From positions 1,240,001 through 1,304,000 of the forward strand of contig NZ_PKRT01000001.1 of the NCBI RefSeq assembly GCF_002855555.1: a stretch of DNA of 64,000 bases, read 5' to 3'. The notes under the pieces were generated by a model. It was not told the DNA's origin and did not search any database. It worked only from the letters and a program-made list of their open reading frames with translations. Position 1 is the first letter of the stretch, and each line of letters begins with the position of its first letter. This DNA comes from Novosphingobium sp. TH158. GTDB lineage: Bacteria > Pseudomonadota > Alphaproteobacteria > Sphingomonadales > Sphingomonadaceae. The position numbers and the translations under genes are program-made. Shown in pieces: positions 33,850-42,200 of the stretch.

Positions 33850-33917
33850 TTTCTTCAAGATAAAGCATTTTCATGGCATGACCGCCCAACAGCCTGAATT
33901 ACAGACCTTCTTTATGC

Positions 33918-34550
33918 CTAGAACAGTTCCGGTTGCGACGGCGCGCCGGGCCCGCCACCCGCCCAGCGTTCGCTGGTCCGCTCCACCGTCAGGTCATCCT
34001 CCCAGGTCCGGCAGAGGGCCAGCGCGTCCTCGGGCGAGCCTTCGAGCCAGTAATGCTGAGCGGCACGGGAGAGGATCAGCGGCATGCGATCATGCACCTC
34101 GGCCATCCGGGGATGCCCATCGACCATGACGATGCTGTAGACGTCGCCCCACTCCGCGCTGCGCCGCCACAGGCCGGCCACCGCGAAGACGTCCTCGTCC
34201 GGCAGGCCATACCAGGTGCGGGTCATGCGCCCCTTCTCACCTTCCGCCTCTGCCCATTGCGAGACCGGCACGAGGCAGCGGCGCTGGACGAAACTTTCCC
34301 GCCAGAAGCCCGTCAGCAACTTGTCCTCTCGCGCATTGGTGACTGGCTTGGGCTTCAGGGCCTGCCCCTGCCGCCCCTTGAGAGCGAGGGGAAAGCCCCA
34401 GTGCATGGCACGCAACTGCCCTTCGGCCACGACCATGCCGGGAAAGCCGGGATAGAGTTCCGCGGCGACGTTGATCCCCTGCCGCGCCTCCACCGCGAAG
34501 AGCTTCGCTACTTCCTGCGTGCCCTTCGTCATGCGGTAGAGGTTGCACAT
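33918..34550 (-). CDS. SOS response-associated peptidase (SRAP/HMCES family)
   Basis: 210 residues starting MCNLYRMT, where Cys2, exposed after Met removal, forms the covalent link to abasic sites in single-stranded DNA. Other signatures are TNAREDKLLTGFWRESFVQR, RCLVPVSQWAEAE and the catalytic His in HDRMPLIL. The start at 34550 is dictated by Cys2; longer in-frame starts run into ubiA. It overlaps the ubiA stop by one base, so it is probably co-transcribed with ubiA. No LexA-type box was recognised before it. Confidence 0.93.
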   Translation of the reverse strand: MCNLYRMTKGTQEVAKLFAVEARQGINVAAELYPGFPGMVVAEGQLRAMHWGFPLALKGRQGQALKPKPVTNAREDKLLTGFWRESFVQRRCLVPVSQWAEAEGEKGRMTRTWYGLPDEDVFAVAGLWRRSAEWGDVYSIVMVDGHPRMAEVHDRMPLILSRAAQHYWLEGSPEDALALCRTWEDDLTVERTSERWAGGGPGAPSQPELF

Positions 34551-35458
34551 CAGGCGTTGCCCACCACCCAGCAGGCAAGCGCCATCAGCAGACCGGCAAA
34601 CCGGTTGGCGCGAAAGCGCGCGAGCGGGTTGCTGCCGTCGGCCGGGTCCAGCGTCACGACCTGCCAGGCAAGATGAAGCGCAACCGGCAGCAGGGCGACA
34701 AGGGCCAGCCAGTCCGGCCGCAGCAGCCAGAACGCCGCCGCCCAAAGCCCCACGGCGGCAGCGTAGAACCCGGCCACTCCTCCCCGCACACGCGTACCCA
34801 GCGCCCGCGCGCTCGACCGGATGCCGACAAGCGCATCGTCCTCTACGTCCTGCAGGGCATAAATCGTGTCATAGCCGATCACCCATGCCACCGACCCGGC
34901 GTAAAGCAGGGCCAGCACACCGGGGTGCGCGGTGGTCAGCTCGACCCAGCCGACCAGCGCCGCCCAGGAAAACACCAGCCCCAGCCACGCCTGCGGCCAC
35001 CAGGTGATGCGCTTCATGAAGGGATAGGCGGCAACCGGGGCAAGGCTGGCAAGGGCGACTGCCTGCGCCGGCCAGCGCAGTTGCAGCAGCACGACAAGGC
35101 CGACCAGGCACAGCAGCAGCAGCCAGGCCCAGGCCGCACGCCTGCTCACCCGGCCGCTGGCCACGGGGCGGCTGGCGGTGCGCGCCACCTTGCGGTCAAG
35201 GTCTGCATCGACGAGGTCGTTATAAACGCAGCCCGCTCCGCGCATGACGATGGAGCCCAGCAGCAACCATCCGATCAGGTCCCACCGCTGCATTCCGCCA
35301 GCGAGCAGCACTCCCCAGGCACCGGGCCAGAACAGCAGCCACCAGCCGATCGGCCTGTCGAACCGCGCCAGCAGGGCATAGTCACGCAAGGGTTGCGGCA
35401 GGGCGGCGACGAGGCCGCGGTGCTGGCTATCGGGTACGATTTCTGCCGAGGAAGACAT
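34550..35458 (-). CDS. ubiA: 4-hydroxybenzoate polyprenyltransferase UbiA
   Basis: 302 residues with eight or nine membrane helices. The two aspartate motifs that bind Mg2+-diphosphate are N80-D81-x2-D84-x3-D88 (YNDLVDADLDRK) and D204-x3-D208 in YALQDVEDDALVGIRSSA. It attaches the polyprenyl chain to 4-hydroxybenzoate in ubiquinone synthesis at the inner membrane. The start is placed at ATG 35458; twelve further in-frame residues upstream are possible. It overlaps the SRAP gene downstream and lies 51 bases from the TadE-like gene. Confidence 0.93.
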   Translation of the reverse strand: MSSSAEIVPDSQHRGLVAALPQPLRDYALLARFDRPIGWWLLFWPGAWGVLLAGGMQRWDLIGWLLLGSIVMRGAGCVYNDLVDADLDRKVARTASRPVASGRVSRRAAWAWLLLLCLVGLVVLLQLRWPAQAVALASLAPVAAYPFMKRITWWPQAWLGLVFSWAALVGWVELTTAHPGVLALLYAGSVAWVIGYDTIYALQDVEDDALVGIRSSARALGTRVRGGVAGFYAAAVGLWAAAFWLLRPDWLALVALLPVALHLAWQVVTLDPADGSNPLARFRANRFAGLLMALACWVVGNA

Positions 35459-35509
35459 CGGCCTTCCATGCCACAGCAGGTGGCCGGGCAACAAGCTGCG
35501 CCAGACCGA

Positions 35510-35905
35510 TCAGGACGAGGCGGTATAGACCCGCTTGCTGGCCGATATCGGCAAGGCGCCAAGGTTCACGAAACCCAGGTTGATCGAGATCGAGGTGGTG
35601 GCGGTGATCTGGGTCCAGTCGATATTCGCGTTCACCTGCCCGCGCGTGATGGTGAGCGTGGGAACGCCATCGGCCACGGCGCCGAAATCCTGCTGCTGGA
35701 AACGGGTCGTCAGGTCGGCGTCGCTGGGCACGGGGTAAACGCTCGCCAGCCGCGCGGCCTCGTCCACGGCGTGATTCACCGCGCTGCGGACGTAGAAGTA
35801 ATTGCCCATCTGCAGGATGCCGATGATCAGCAGGAACACCAGCGGGGCAATGAGAGCAAACTCGATAGCCGCAGAGCCCCGGCGGTTGCGTAACAGACGG
35901 CGCAC
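35510..35905 (-). CDS. TadE-like pilus assembly protein
   Basis: 131 residues from GTG at 35905. A short basic N-terminus (RRLLRNRRGSAAIEFALIAP) leads into one membrane helix (about 18-38), the TadE signature with the conserved Gly and Glu of a class III prepilin-like cleavage region. The rest is exposed. TadE-type pseudopilins take part in Flp/Tad pilus assembly. It starts two bases after the stop of the preceding TadE-like gene, so it is the last of a three-gene unit. No ATPase (TadA), platform or flp gene is present nearby. Confidence 0.82.
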   Translation of the reverse strand: MRRLLRNRRGSAAIEFALIAPLVFLLIIGILQMGNYFYVRSAVNHAVDEAARLASVYPVPSDADLTTRFQQQDFGAVADGVPTLTITRGQVNANIDWTQITATTSISINLGFVNLGALPISASKRVYTASS

Positions 35906-35907
35906 GG

Positions 35908-36369
35908 TCAGCGGATCCTTGCCGTGGAACTGGCGACATAGGTGGTGGTCTGCGCCAGCTTGCCGAAGGGGCCACTGAAGATCGGCGTGTAACTGCCTGT
36001 AACTGTTACCGTGAGATAGTCTGCCCGCACGTCGGATGCGTTGGGACATGCGGCGATATTGGCCTGCGCTGCCTCGTTGCATTCGGTCCACCGGGTAACG
36101 GTGATGGCCGATGCAGCCATGCCGGTGTCTGCCGCCAACCGCGCGGCAAGCGTGGTGTTGTCGGGCGGGGTATTGCCGCCGGCAACCGCCATGGCCGCCC
36201 CTGCATTGGCCACCTGTTGCAGGTTCAGCCGCATGACCGAAAGCTGCGTCAGGTCTATAGCGCCCACGGCAAGGCTGAGCAGGATGGGCATGAAGATCGC
36301 CGCTTCCACGGCCGAGACGCCGCGCTGATCGTGCCACAGGTGCCGCATCAGGTTCCGCATCGTCATCAT
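35908..36369 (-). CDS. TadE/TadG-family pilus assembly protein
   Basis: 153 residues. HDQRGVSAVEAAIFMPILLS is the TadE-like helix with conserved Gly-Val-x-Ala-Val-Glu; after it comes LMRLNLQQVANAGAAMAVAG, a typical post-helix segment. The C-terminal 90 residues contain two Cys (CNEAAQANIAAC) that may form a disulfide outside the inner membrane. The ATG at 36369 overlaps the tadG-like stop by four bases. A second in-frame ATG follows directly. A much longer frame upstream is antisense noise within tadG. Confidence 0.82.
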   Translation of the reverse strand: MMTMRNLMRHLWHDQRGVSAVEAAIFMPILLSLAVGAIDLTQLSVMRLNLQQVANAGAAMAVAGGNTPPDNTTLAARLAADTGMAASAITVTRWTECNEAAQANIAACPNASDVRADYLTVTVTGSYTPIFSGPFGKLAQTTTYVASSTARIR

Positions 36370-37682
36370 CCGATCAGCTTCACCGAAGTTGCCCCGCCAA
36401 AGGCGCCCGCGCCGGAACCGTTGGGGCAATTGTTGGTGATCGTGGTGTTGCCGGTGAATTCCACCTGGAAAGAGACGATCTGCATGCAGGGCGTGCTGAC
36501 GCCGCTGTTGCCGGTGAATCGCACGGAGCTTTTCGGGGCGTAGATCGCACCCTGGTACTGCGAGAACCAGGTGCCGCTGTAGTCGGCAAAGGAGGTTCCG
36601 GTGACGAACATGTTGGTCTTGCTCGAAGTGACGGTCCGGGGGTCCTGGTAAATGATGATCCCGGCATAGGTGCCCGTGCTGGGGGCGATCAGGCGGACAT
36701 AGGAATTGCCGGCCGCGTCGAAGCGCCCCGGCTTGGTCGGATCGGCGATATTGGTGAAGATCAGGGTGACGCCATCGCCGCTGATCAGCGATTGCGATCC
36801 CACCTGCACGTCGCCGCCGTTGATGTAATAGATGCCGGGGTTCAGCGTCAGCGAACCCAGGCTCTTGATGCTGGAATAGCAGCCCGGGTTGATCGTCAGG
36901 CTGGTCATGCTCTTGACCGTCACGGCCGGGGCGCCGTTGCACAGGCTTCCCGGATTGGGCAGCGGCAGGCCGGCATAGGGATCTTGCTGGGCCGAGGCAC
37001 CGGCATTGATCGTGGTGGTAGACGGAACCCCGCTTCCCGCCGTAACCGAACCCACCGCCGAAAGCGAAGGCACGGCCACGGTCTGCGCATCGGCCAGCAA
37101 GGCGGGTGCGCCTATCGAATTGGACGCCATGCCGCATTGCATGGTCAGGCTGGCCGAGCCGGTGACCGAAACGGCCGTCGTGCCCGAAGGGTCCAGCCCG
37201 AGCACGCAATTGGGCGTGCCGCCGAACACCTTGGCCGTCGATTCCACCTGGATGCGCGGGGCGGTGGAGAGGAAGATGCTGCTGAACGGCAGGGCCTGTT
37301 CAACCGACAGGACAACGCGGACGGCATAATTGTCGGCAGTTCCTGTTCCGGTGCTCGGCGGGTTCTGCACCGCCTCGATCGTGAAGCTGCGCTGCTCGTT
37401 CTTGGCCAGCGCCAGCCGCACGGCGCGTTCGACATTCTGCGAATTGATCTTGGCGCGAGCGCCTGCGAGCGCGGAAAGATCGGCGGCGTTGCGCAGGGCA
37501 TTCTGCCAGGCCACCCATTGCGCCGCATCGATCGCCAGCCCGACACCGGCGATGACCGGCGTCAGCGAAAGCGCAAAGACCGTCAGGGTCTGGCCGCTGC
37601 GGTCGCGCTTCAGCCGCGCGAGCGGGCGCATCAGCCGCGCCAGCCGATCGCGAGTGGCCAGAATGGAAGTCTGCGGGTACAT
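36366..37682 (-). CDS. TadG-like protein (Flp pilus assembly, DUF2134-type)
   Basis: 438 residues. A basic N-terminus (LARLKRDRSGQTLTVFALSL) and one helix (about 32-55) precede the TadG_N pattern AIDAAQWVAWQNALRNAADLSALAGA. The large exported part is rich in Gly, Ser, Thr and Asn with repeated beta-strand motifs (SLTINPGCYSSIKSLGSLTL) suggestive of a right-handed beta fold. TadG-like proteins anchor or cap Tad pili; a surface adhesin-like role fits the sequence. It is first of the three-gene unit and divergent from rsmE. Confidence 0.8.
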   Translation of the reverse strand: MYPQTSILATRDRLARLMRPLARLKRDRSGQTLTVFALSLTPVIAGVGLAIDAAQWVAWQNALRNAADLSALAGARAKINSQNVERAVRLALAKNEQRSFTIEAVQNPPSTGTGTADNYAVRVVLSVEQALPFSSIFLSTAPRIQVESTAKVFGGTPNCVLGLDPSGTTAVSVTGSASLTMQCGMASNSIGAPALLADAQTVAVPSLSAVGSVTAGSGVPSTTTINAGASAQQDPYAGLPLPNPGSLCNGAPAVTVKSMTSLTINPGCYSSIKSLGSLTLNPGIYYINGGDVQVGSQSLISGDGVTLIFTNIADPTKPGRFDAAGNSYVRLIAPSTGTYAGIIIYQDPRTVTSSKTNMFVTGTSFADYSGTWFSQYQGAIYAPKSSVRFTGNSGVSTPCMQIVSFQVEFTGNTTITNNCPNGSGAGAFGGATSVKLIG

Positions 37683-37773
37683 GGCCTCGGGTTAGGCCTT
37701 GATGTTTAACGGTCGTTTTCCCAAAGCTTTCCCAGCCTGTAACTTATCGTAAAAGCGAGGCCCCATCCGCCCC

Positions 37774-38523
37774 ATGCCCGCCACCCCCGCCTGGCCGCCC
37801 AAGAGCGCTCCCCGCCTGTTCGTTGGCGAACGGCTGGCCGCAGGGGCATCTGTCGCGATCGATGGCCCGCAGGCGCACTACCTTGGGCGCGTCATGCGCG
37901 TGGCCGAAGGCGATGCCGTGGTGCTGTGCGATAACCAGACGGGCGAATGGGCCGCGCGGGTCAGCTCTGCCGGCAAGCGCGATGTCGTGCTTTCGGTCGA
38001 AAGCCTGCTCCGCCCGCGCGAGGACGTGCCCAATTTCACGCTCTGCGCGGCGCTGCTGAAGAAGGACCGTTTCGACCTGGTGCTGGAAAAGGCCTGCGAA
38101 CTGGGCGCGCGGCGGATCCAGCCGGTGATCACCCGGCGCTGTGTGGCGGACAAGCTGAACCTTGACCGCGCCCGCGCCATCCTGATCGAGGCGGCAGAGC
38201 AATGCGCCCGCACCGCGCTGCCCGAACTGGCCGAACCGGTCAGGCTCGATGCCCTTATCAAGCATTGGGAAACGGATCGTGCGCTGTTTTTCGCCGACGA
38301 GAACGGCGGCGAGCCGGCGGCCCCGGCCTTTGCCGCGAATGTCCCGGCAGCCGCCCTGCTCACCGGCCCCGAAGGCGGGTTTGACGAGACGGAGCGCGCC
38401 GCGATCCGGGCCCTGCCGCAGGCCCGCGCGATCATGCTCGGCCCGCGCATCCTGCGCGGCGAGACCGCAGCCATTGCCGGAACCGCGTTGTGGATGGGCA
38501 CCATGGGCGATTGGACGGCGTGA
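37774..38523 (+). CDS. rsmE: 16S rRNA (uracil1498-N3)-methyltransferase RsmE
   Basis: 249 residues. An N-terminal PUA-like domain (RLFVGERLAAG, HYLGRVMRVAEGD) is followed by the SPOUT methyltransferase core with the knotted SAM site: LLTGPEGGFDETE and IMLGPRILRGETAAIAG. It methylates U1498 of 16S rRNA. It lies 65 bases upstream of gshA and diverges from tadG. The rsmE-gshA order is one I have seen in other alphaproteobacteria. No obvious Shine-Dalgarno precedes the ATG. Confidence 0.95.
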   Translation: MPATPAWPPKSAPRLFVGERLAAGASVAIDGPQAHYLGRVMRVAEGDAVVLCDNQTGEWAARVSSAGKRDVVLSVESLLRPREDVPNFTLCAALLKKDRFDLVLEKACELGARRIQPVITRRCVADKLNLDRARAILIEAAEQCARTALPELAEPVRLDALIKHWETDRALFFADENGGEPAAPAFAANVPAAALLTGPEGGFDETERAAIRALPQARAIMLGPRILRGETAAIAGTALWMGTMGDWTA

Positions 38524-38588
38524 ATTTTGATCGCTTTGCAGGGCGGAATTTAGTGGCATCGCCGCGCCCCACGCACTAACCCGCCCGC

Positions 38589-39959
38589 ATGAGCACGAGA
38601 CAGGTTTCAGATCGCAACGATCCCCTGATCGAGCGCCGCGAGGATCTCGTGGCGCCGATGGCCAAGGGTGAGAAACCCCGCGAACAATGGCGCATCGGCA
38701 CCGAGCACGAGAAGCTGGTCTTCTCGCTGGGTGACAAGCATGCTCCTTCCTATGGCGAGCCCGGCGGCATCCTCGACCTGCTGAAGGCGCTGCAAGCCTA
38801 TGGCTGGGAGCCGATCGAGGAAGGCGGCAAGATCATCGCCCTCGCCGGCGCCGACGGTAATGTCAGCCTGGAACCGGCGGGTCAGCTCGAACTGTCGGGC
38901 GCGCCGCTCGAAAACCTGCACCAGACCTGCGCCGAAACCGGCCGCCACCTGCGACAGGTGAAGGAAATCGGTGAGAAGTTCGGCATCGGCTTCCTCGGCC
39001 TTGGCATGTGGCCCGACAAGACGCGGGCCGAGCTGCCGATCATGCCCAAGGGCCGCTACGAGATCATGCTGCGCCACATGCCGCGCGTCGGCACCATGGG
39101 CCTCGACATGATGCTGCGCACCTGCACCATCCAGACCAACCTCGATTATTCGAGCGAGGCGGACATGGTGCAGAAGTTCCGCGTCAGCCTGGCGCTCCAG
39201 CCGCTGGCGACCGCGCTGTTCGCCAATTCGCCCTTCACCGAAGGCAAGCCCAACGGGATGCTGAGCTATCGCAGCCACATCTGGTCGGATACCGATCCGG
39301 CGCGCACGGGCATGCTGCCCTTCGTTTTCGAAGACGGCTTCGGCTATGACCGCTACGTCGAATACATGCTCGACGTGCCGATGTACTTCGTGTTCCGCGA
39401 CGGCAAATACATCGATGCCGCAGGCCAGAGCTTCCGCGATTTCCTTGACGGCAAGCTTCCCGCCCTGCCCGGCGAACGGCCGACTCTGGGGGACTGGAAC
39501 GACCACCTTTCCACCGCCTTCCCGGAAGTGCGGCTGAAATCGTTCCTCGAAATGCGCGGCGCCGATGGCGGGCCTTGGAACCGTATCTGCGCCCTGCCGG
39601 CGTTCTGGGTCGGCCTGCTCTATGATCAGGGCGCACTCGATGCAGCGTGGGATCTGGTCAAGGACTGGGACATGGAAGGGCGCGAACTGCTGCGCTCGTC
39701 AGTGCCGAAGCTGGCGCTCGATGCTCCCCTTCCCGGCGGCGGAACCCTTCGCGACATTGCCGCCGAGGTACTGGCCATCGCGCGCTCGGGACTCAACGCA
39801 CGCGGGCGGCTGAATTCGGCAGGCGACAACGAAAGCGGCTTCCTCGAACCACTCGACGAGATCGTGCGGACCGGCAAGGTTCCGGCGCAGGTGCTGCTCG
39901 ACAAGTATCACGGCGAATGGGGCGGAGACCTCACCCGGATCTACGAGGAAAGCTTCTGA
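38589..39959 (+). CDS. gshA: glutamate-cysteine ligase, plant/alphaproteobacterial type
   Basis: 456 residues, the GCS2-type enzyme of alphaproteobacteria and plants. Recognisable blocks are WRIGTEHEKLVF near the start, GNVSLEPAGQLELSG, LGLGMWPDKTRAELPIMPKG, CTIQTNLDYSSEADM and FLEMRGADGGPWNRI. It makes gamma-glutamylcysteine, the committed step of glutathione synthesis. No Shine-Dalgarno is visible and TAACCC ends six bases before the ATG, so the message may be leaderless. A TauD-like gene starts five bases after its stop, so the two are probably co-expressed. Confidence 0.95.
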   Translation: MSTRQVSDRNDPLIERREDLVAPMAKGEKPREQWRIGTEHEKLVFSLGDKHAPSYGEPGGILDLLKALQAYGWEPIEEGGKIIALAGADGNVSLEPAGQLELSGAPLENLHQTCAETGRHLRQVKEIGEKFGIGFLGLGMWPDKTRAELPIMPKGRYEIMLRHMPRVGTMGLDMMLRTCTIQTNLDYSSEADMVQKFRVSLALQPLATALFANSPFTEGKPNGMLSYRSHIWSDTDPARTGMLPFVFEDGFGYDRYVEYMLDVPMYFVFRDGKYIDAAGQSFRDFLDGKLPALPGERPTLGDWNDHLSTAFPEVRLKSFLEMRGADGGPWNRICALPAFWVGLLYDQGALDAAWDLVKDWDMEGRELLRSSVPKLALDAPLPGGGTLRDIAAEVLAIARSGLNARGRLNSAGDNESGFLEPLDEIVRTGKVPAQVLLDKYHGEWGGDLTRIYEESF

Positions 39960-39964
39960 CCGGC

Positions 39965-40801
39965 GTGGCGGGAAAGCTCGACCACCACCCGATCAAGCCC
40001 TTGATCGGCAGCGAGGTGAGCGGCGATCCCGGCGATCTGGCCAGCGGGGTGCACGGGGCGGAACTGCGCCGCCTGCTGCAGGAACGCGGCGTGATCCTGT
40101 TCCGCGACCTCGACATCTCGCCTGAGCAGCAACGCGCGATCACCGCTTCGATCGGCCCGCTGCGCGGTGCTGCGGGCGATGAACTCCAGCGCGTCACGAT
40201 CGACGAGACTGCCAGCCCTGAATATTCGGCCTATGTCGCCCAGACCATGTTCTGGCACATCGACGGTTACCACAACCAGACCGTTCCCTGCTTCGGCGGT
40301 TCGTTCCGCCCGGTGAAGCTTTCCCCCAGTGGCGGGGAAACCGAATTTCTCAATTGCTACGCCGCCTACGACGCGCTCGATAGCGAGACGAAAGCGCTGA
40401 TTGATCCGCAGCGCGTCGTGCTGAGCGCGCAGACCTCCGGCAAAGCGGCCTTTCCCGAAGCAAGCGATGCCCAATTCGCCGCCTGGCGGGCCGTGCCGCC
40501 GGCACAGCAGCCGCTGGTCTGGCAGCATTGCGACGGGCGCAAGTCGCTGATGCTTGGCGTTTCGGTCTCTCACGTTGCGGATATGGCCGCTGCTGACAGC
40601 TATGACCTGCTGCTGCGCCTGCGCGCGCATCAGACCCGGCCGGAATTCGTCTACAGCCACCAGTGGCGGCCAGGTGACCTGCTGATCTGGAACAACACCG
40701 GGACATTGCACCGCGCCCGGCCGTTCGATCCGGCATCGGGCCGCCTGCTCAACCGTTTCACCATCGAAGGCGACGAACCGATCTGCGGCGTTCGCGGCTG
40801 A
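39965..40801 (+). CDS. TauD/TfdA-family Fe(II)/2-oxoglutarate-dependent dioxygenase
   Basis: 278 residues from GTG at 39965. The iron ligands H98-x-D100 (FWHIDGYH) and distal H249 (NNTGTLHRARPFD), and the Arg of SGRLLNRF that binds 2-oxoglutarate, are all present, so it should be active. The family hydroxylates sulfonates, herbicides, carnitine-type compounds and others; the substrate here is unknown. Starting five bases after gshA it is probably translated from the same message, which hints at a sulfur- or thiol-related role, though this is inference. Its stop is one base from a convergent gene. Confidence 0.88.
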   Translation: MAGKLDHHPIKPLIGSEVSGDPGDLASGVHGAELRRLLQERGVILFRDLDISPEQQRAITASIGPLRGAAGDELQRVTIDETASPEYSAYVAQTMFWHIDGYHNQTVPCFGGSFRPVKLSPSGGETEFLNCYAAYDALDSETKALIDPQRVVLSAQTSGKAAFPEASDAQFAAWRAVPPAQQPLVWQHCDGRKSLMLGVSVSHVADMAAADSYDLLLRLRAHQTRPEFVYSHQWRPGDLLIWNNTGTLHRARPFDPASGRLLNRFTIEGDEPICGVRG

Positions 40802-40802
40802 C

Positions 40803-42152
40803 CTATTCCGCCGGCTGGGCTACCGCGCCGCGCTGCGGGCGCAGGCCTGCGAGCAGTCGCTTGATGAACCGCGTAACCGTGGGGTTGCGTTCCATCCATG
40901 CGTGATATTCGCGGTACTTGGCATCTTCCGCCAGCAGGTGCTTTTCCTCTGTCCTGGCGCGCCAGAAGTAAATCGCGCTGACCCCGGCGAGGCACACGGC
41001 GTTGCGCACGGCGTCGGTCAGCGAGCCATTGGTGACGAGGAACGGCAGGGTGGCGCACCACCAGAAGGCGTTCTTGGAGAGGTAGGCCGGATGGCGGGTC
41101 CAGCGGTAGGGACCGTTGGTCAGCACGCCGCGATAGGTGAGGTTGGAAAAGCGGATGCCGAAGGCAACCGTTGCCCATGCGTATATCCCGGTCAGCACCA
41201 CCAGCAGCGCGGCCCAGGCCCAGAGCAGCACGGCCTGCCCTTCCATCCACCATGCCCATCCGGCGGTATTGGCTTCGTAGAACAGCGGGCCGCCCATGTT
41301 CATCATCTGGAACGGCGGATAGCACATCAGCGCCGCCACCCAGCCCGCGAGGTAGGGATTGGCCGAGCGGATCTGCGCGTCGAGCGGCTTGACCGTGAGG
41401 ATATAGCCCACCGTGCCGATCTGTTCGTCGACGACGAACATCATCAGCACCAGCAGGTTCGTCACGGCCACCGGGTCCAGCCACATGCCGCTCCAGTCGC
41501 GGCCGACAAGGTCGGCGAAACCGCCCGGCACGATCGAGATCATGAAGGCCGTGAAAAAGCCCTTCACCGCCCAGGCGCGCAGATGGATCGGCAGCATGGC
41601 CGGATCATGTGCCTCGCGCCCGATCAGCCAGGCGCCGAAGTGCCAGCAGGGGTCGCGCGGTTCCACCAGCACGCGGTCAAGCCAGAGGACATAAGGGACC
41701 GACAGCAGGAACATCGGTACCGCGGCCCAGCCGAGCACGGTCATGGCCACCTGGTACGGGCCATCCCAGTACCAGCGGAACAGGCAATAGAGGAACCCGA
41801 TGATCGCCCAGGTGGCCCACAGGCCGGCAAGCTTGGTGATCGAGATATCGACAACGGCGGAAAGCGGCCGCTTCACCTGCCAGTTGATCCCGGTGGACGG
41901 GCGCAGGTGGACCTTTTCGACCAGCACCGACCATGCGACCATCGGCAGGGCGCAAAACACCAGCCCCATCAGCGCGGCATTCGGCCCGGTCAGCCGCTCG
42001 CGCGGGCTGTCCAGGCCCAGCAGGTCAACGATTTCCGGCCAGAAATGGCACAGGCACACCCACAGGGCGAGACCGGCAAGCCCGGTCAGCCCGGTGGCCG
42101 CCGAAACGTCACTCGTGGGCCGCGGATCGGCGGAAGGCGCATGCGTCGTCAC
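40803..42152 (-). CDS. polytopic membrane protein with C-terminal ICMT/PEMT-type methyltransferase domain
   Basis: 449 residues and about ten hydrophobic segments. The last 130 residues match the isoprenylcysteine/phospholipid methyltransferase pattern: TYRGVLTNGPYRWTRHPAYL, then a helix pair and RTEEKHLLAEDAKYREYHAW. The first 300 residues form a separate multi-helix region I do not recognise, much longer than in stand-alone ICMT-like enzymes (about 200 residues). The methyl acceptor is unknown: lipid, carotenoid or thiol. It is downstream of bamB past a hairpin and converges on the TauD-like gene. Confidence 0.75.
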   Translation of the reverse strand: MTTHAPSADPRPTSDVSAATGLTGLAGLALWVCLCHFWPEIVDLLGLDSPRERLTGPNAALMGLVFCALPMVAWSVLVEKVHLRPSTGINWQVKRPLSAVVDISITKLAGLWATWAIIGFLYCLFRWYWDGPYQVAMTVLGWAAVPMFLLSVPYVLWLDRVLVEPRDPCWHFGAWLIGREAHDPAMLPIHLRAWAVKGFFTAFMISIVPGGFADLVGRDWSGMWLDPVAVTNLLVLMMFVVDEQIGTVGYILTVKPLDAQIRSANPYLAGWVAALMCYPPFQMMNMGGPLFYEANTAGWAWWMEGQAVLLWAWAALLVVLTGIYAWATVAFGIRFSNLTYRGVLTNGPYRWTRHPAYLSKNAFWWCATLPFLVTNGSLTDAVRNAVCLAGVSAIYFWRARTEEKHLLAEDAKYREYHAWMERNPTVTRFIKRLLAGLRPQRGAVAQPAE

Positions 42153-42176
42153 GCTGCGCGCAATAGCGGCAAAGGG

Positions 42177-42200
42177 TTAAGGGCGCGGTAACGCCCTTAA
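42177..42200 (-). terminator. hairpin at the end of bamB, containing its stop codon
   Basis: TTAAGGGCG and CGCCCTTAA are perfect 9-base arms around CGGTAA (plus-strand reading). On the transcribed minus strand the stem is followed by CCCTTTG, a poor T-run, so termination may be partial. The bamB stop TAA lies in one arm. Confidence 0.6.

Noticed and set aside
33839..33874. An 11-codon frame (MKMLYLEETSS) upstream of soxR on the minus strand
   Set aside because: It overlaps the SoxR box and has only a poor ribosome-binding site; such short frames are expected by chance.
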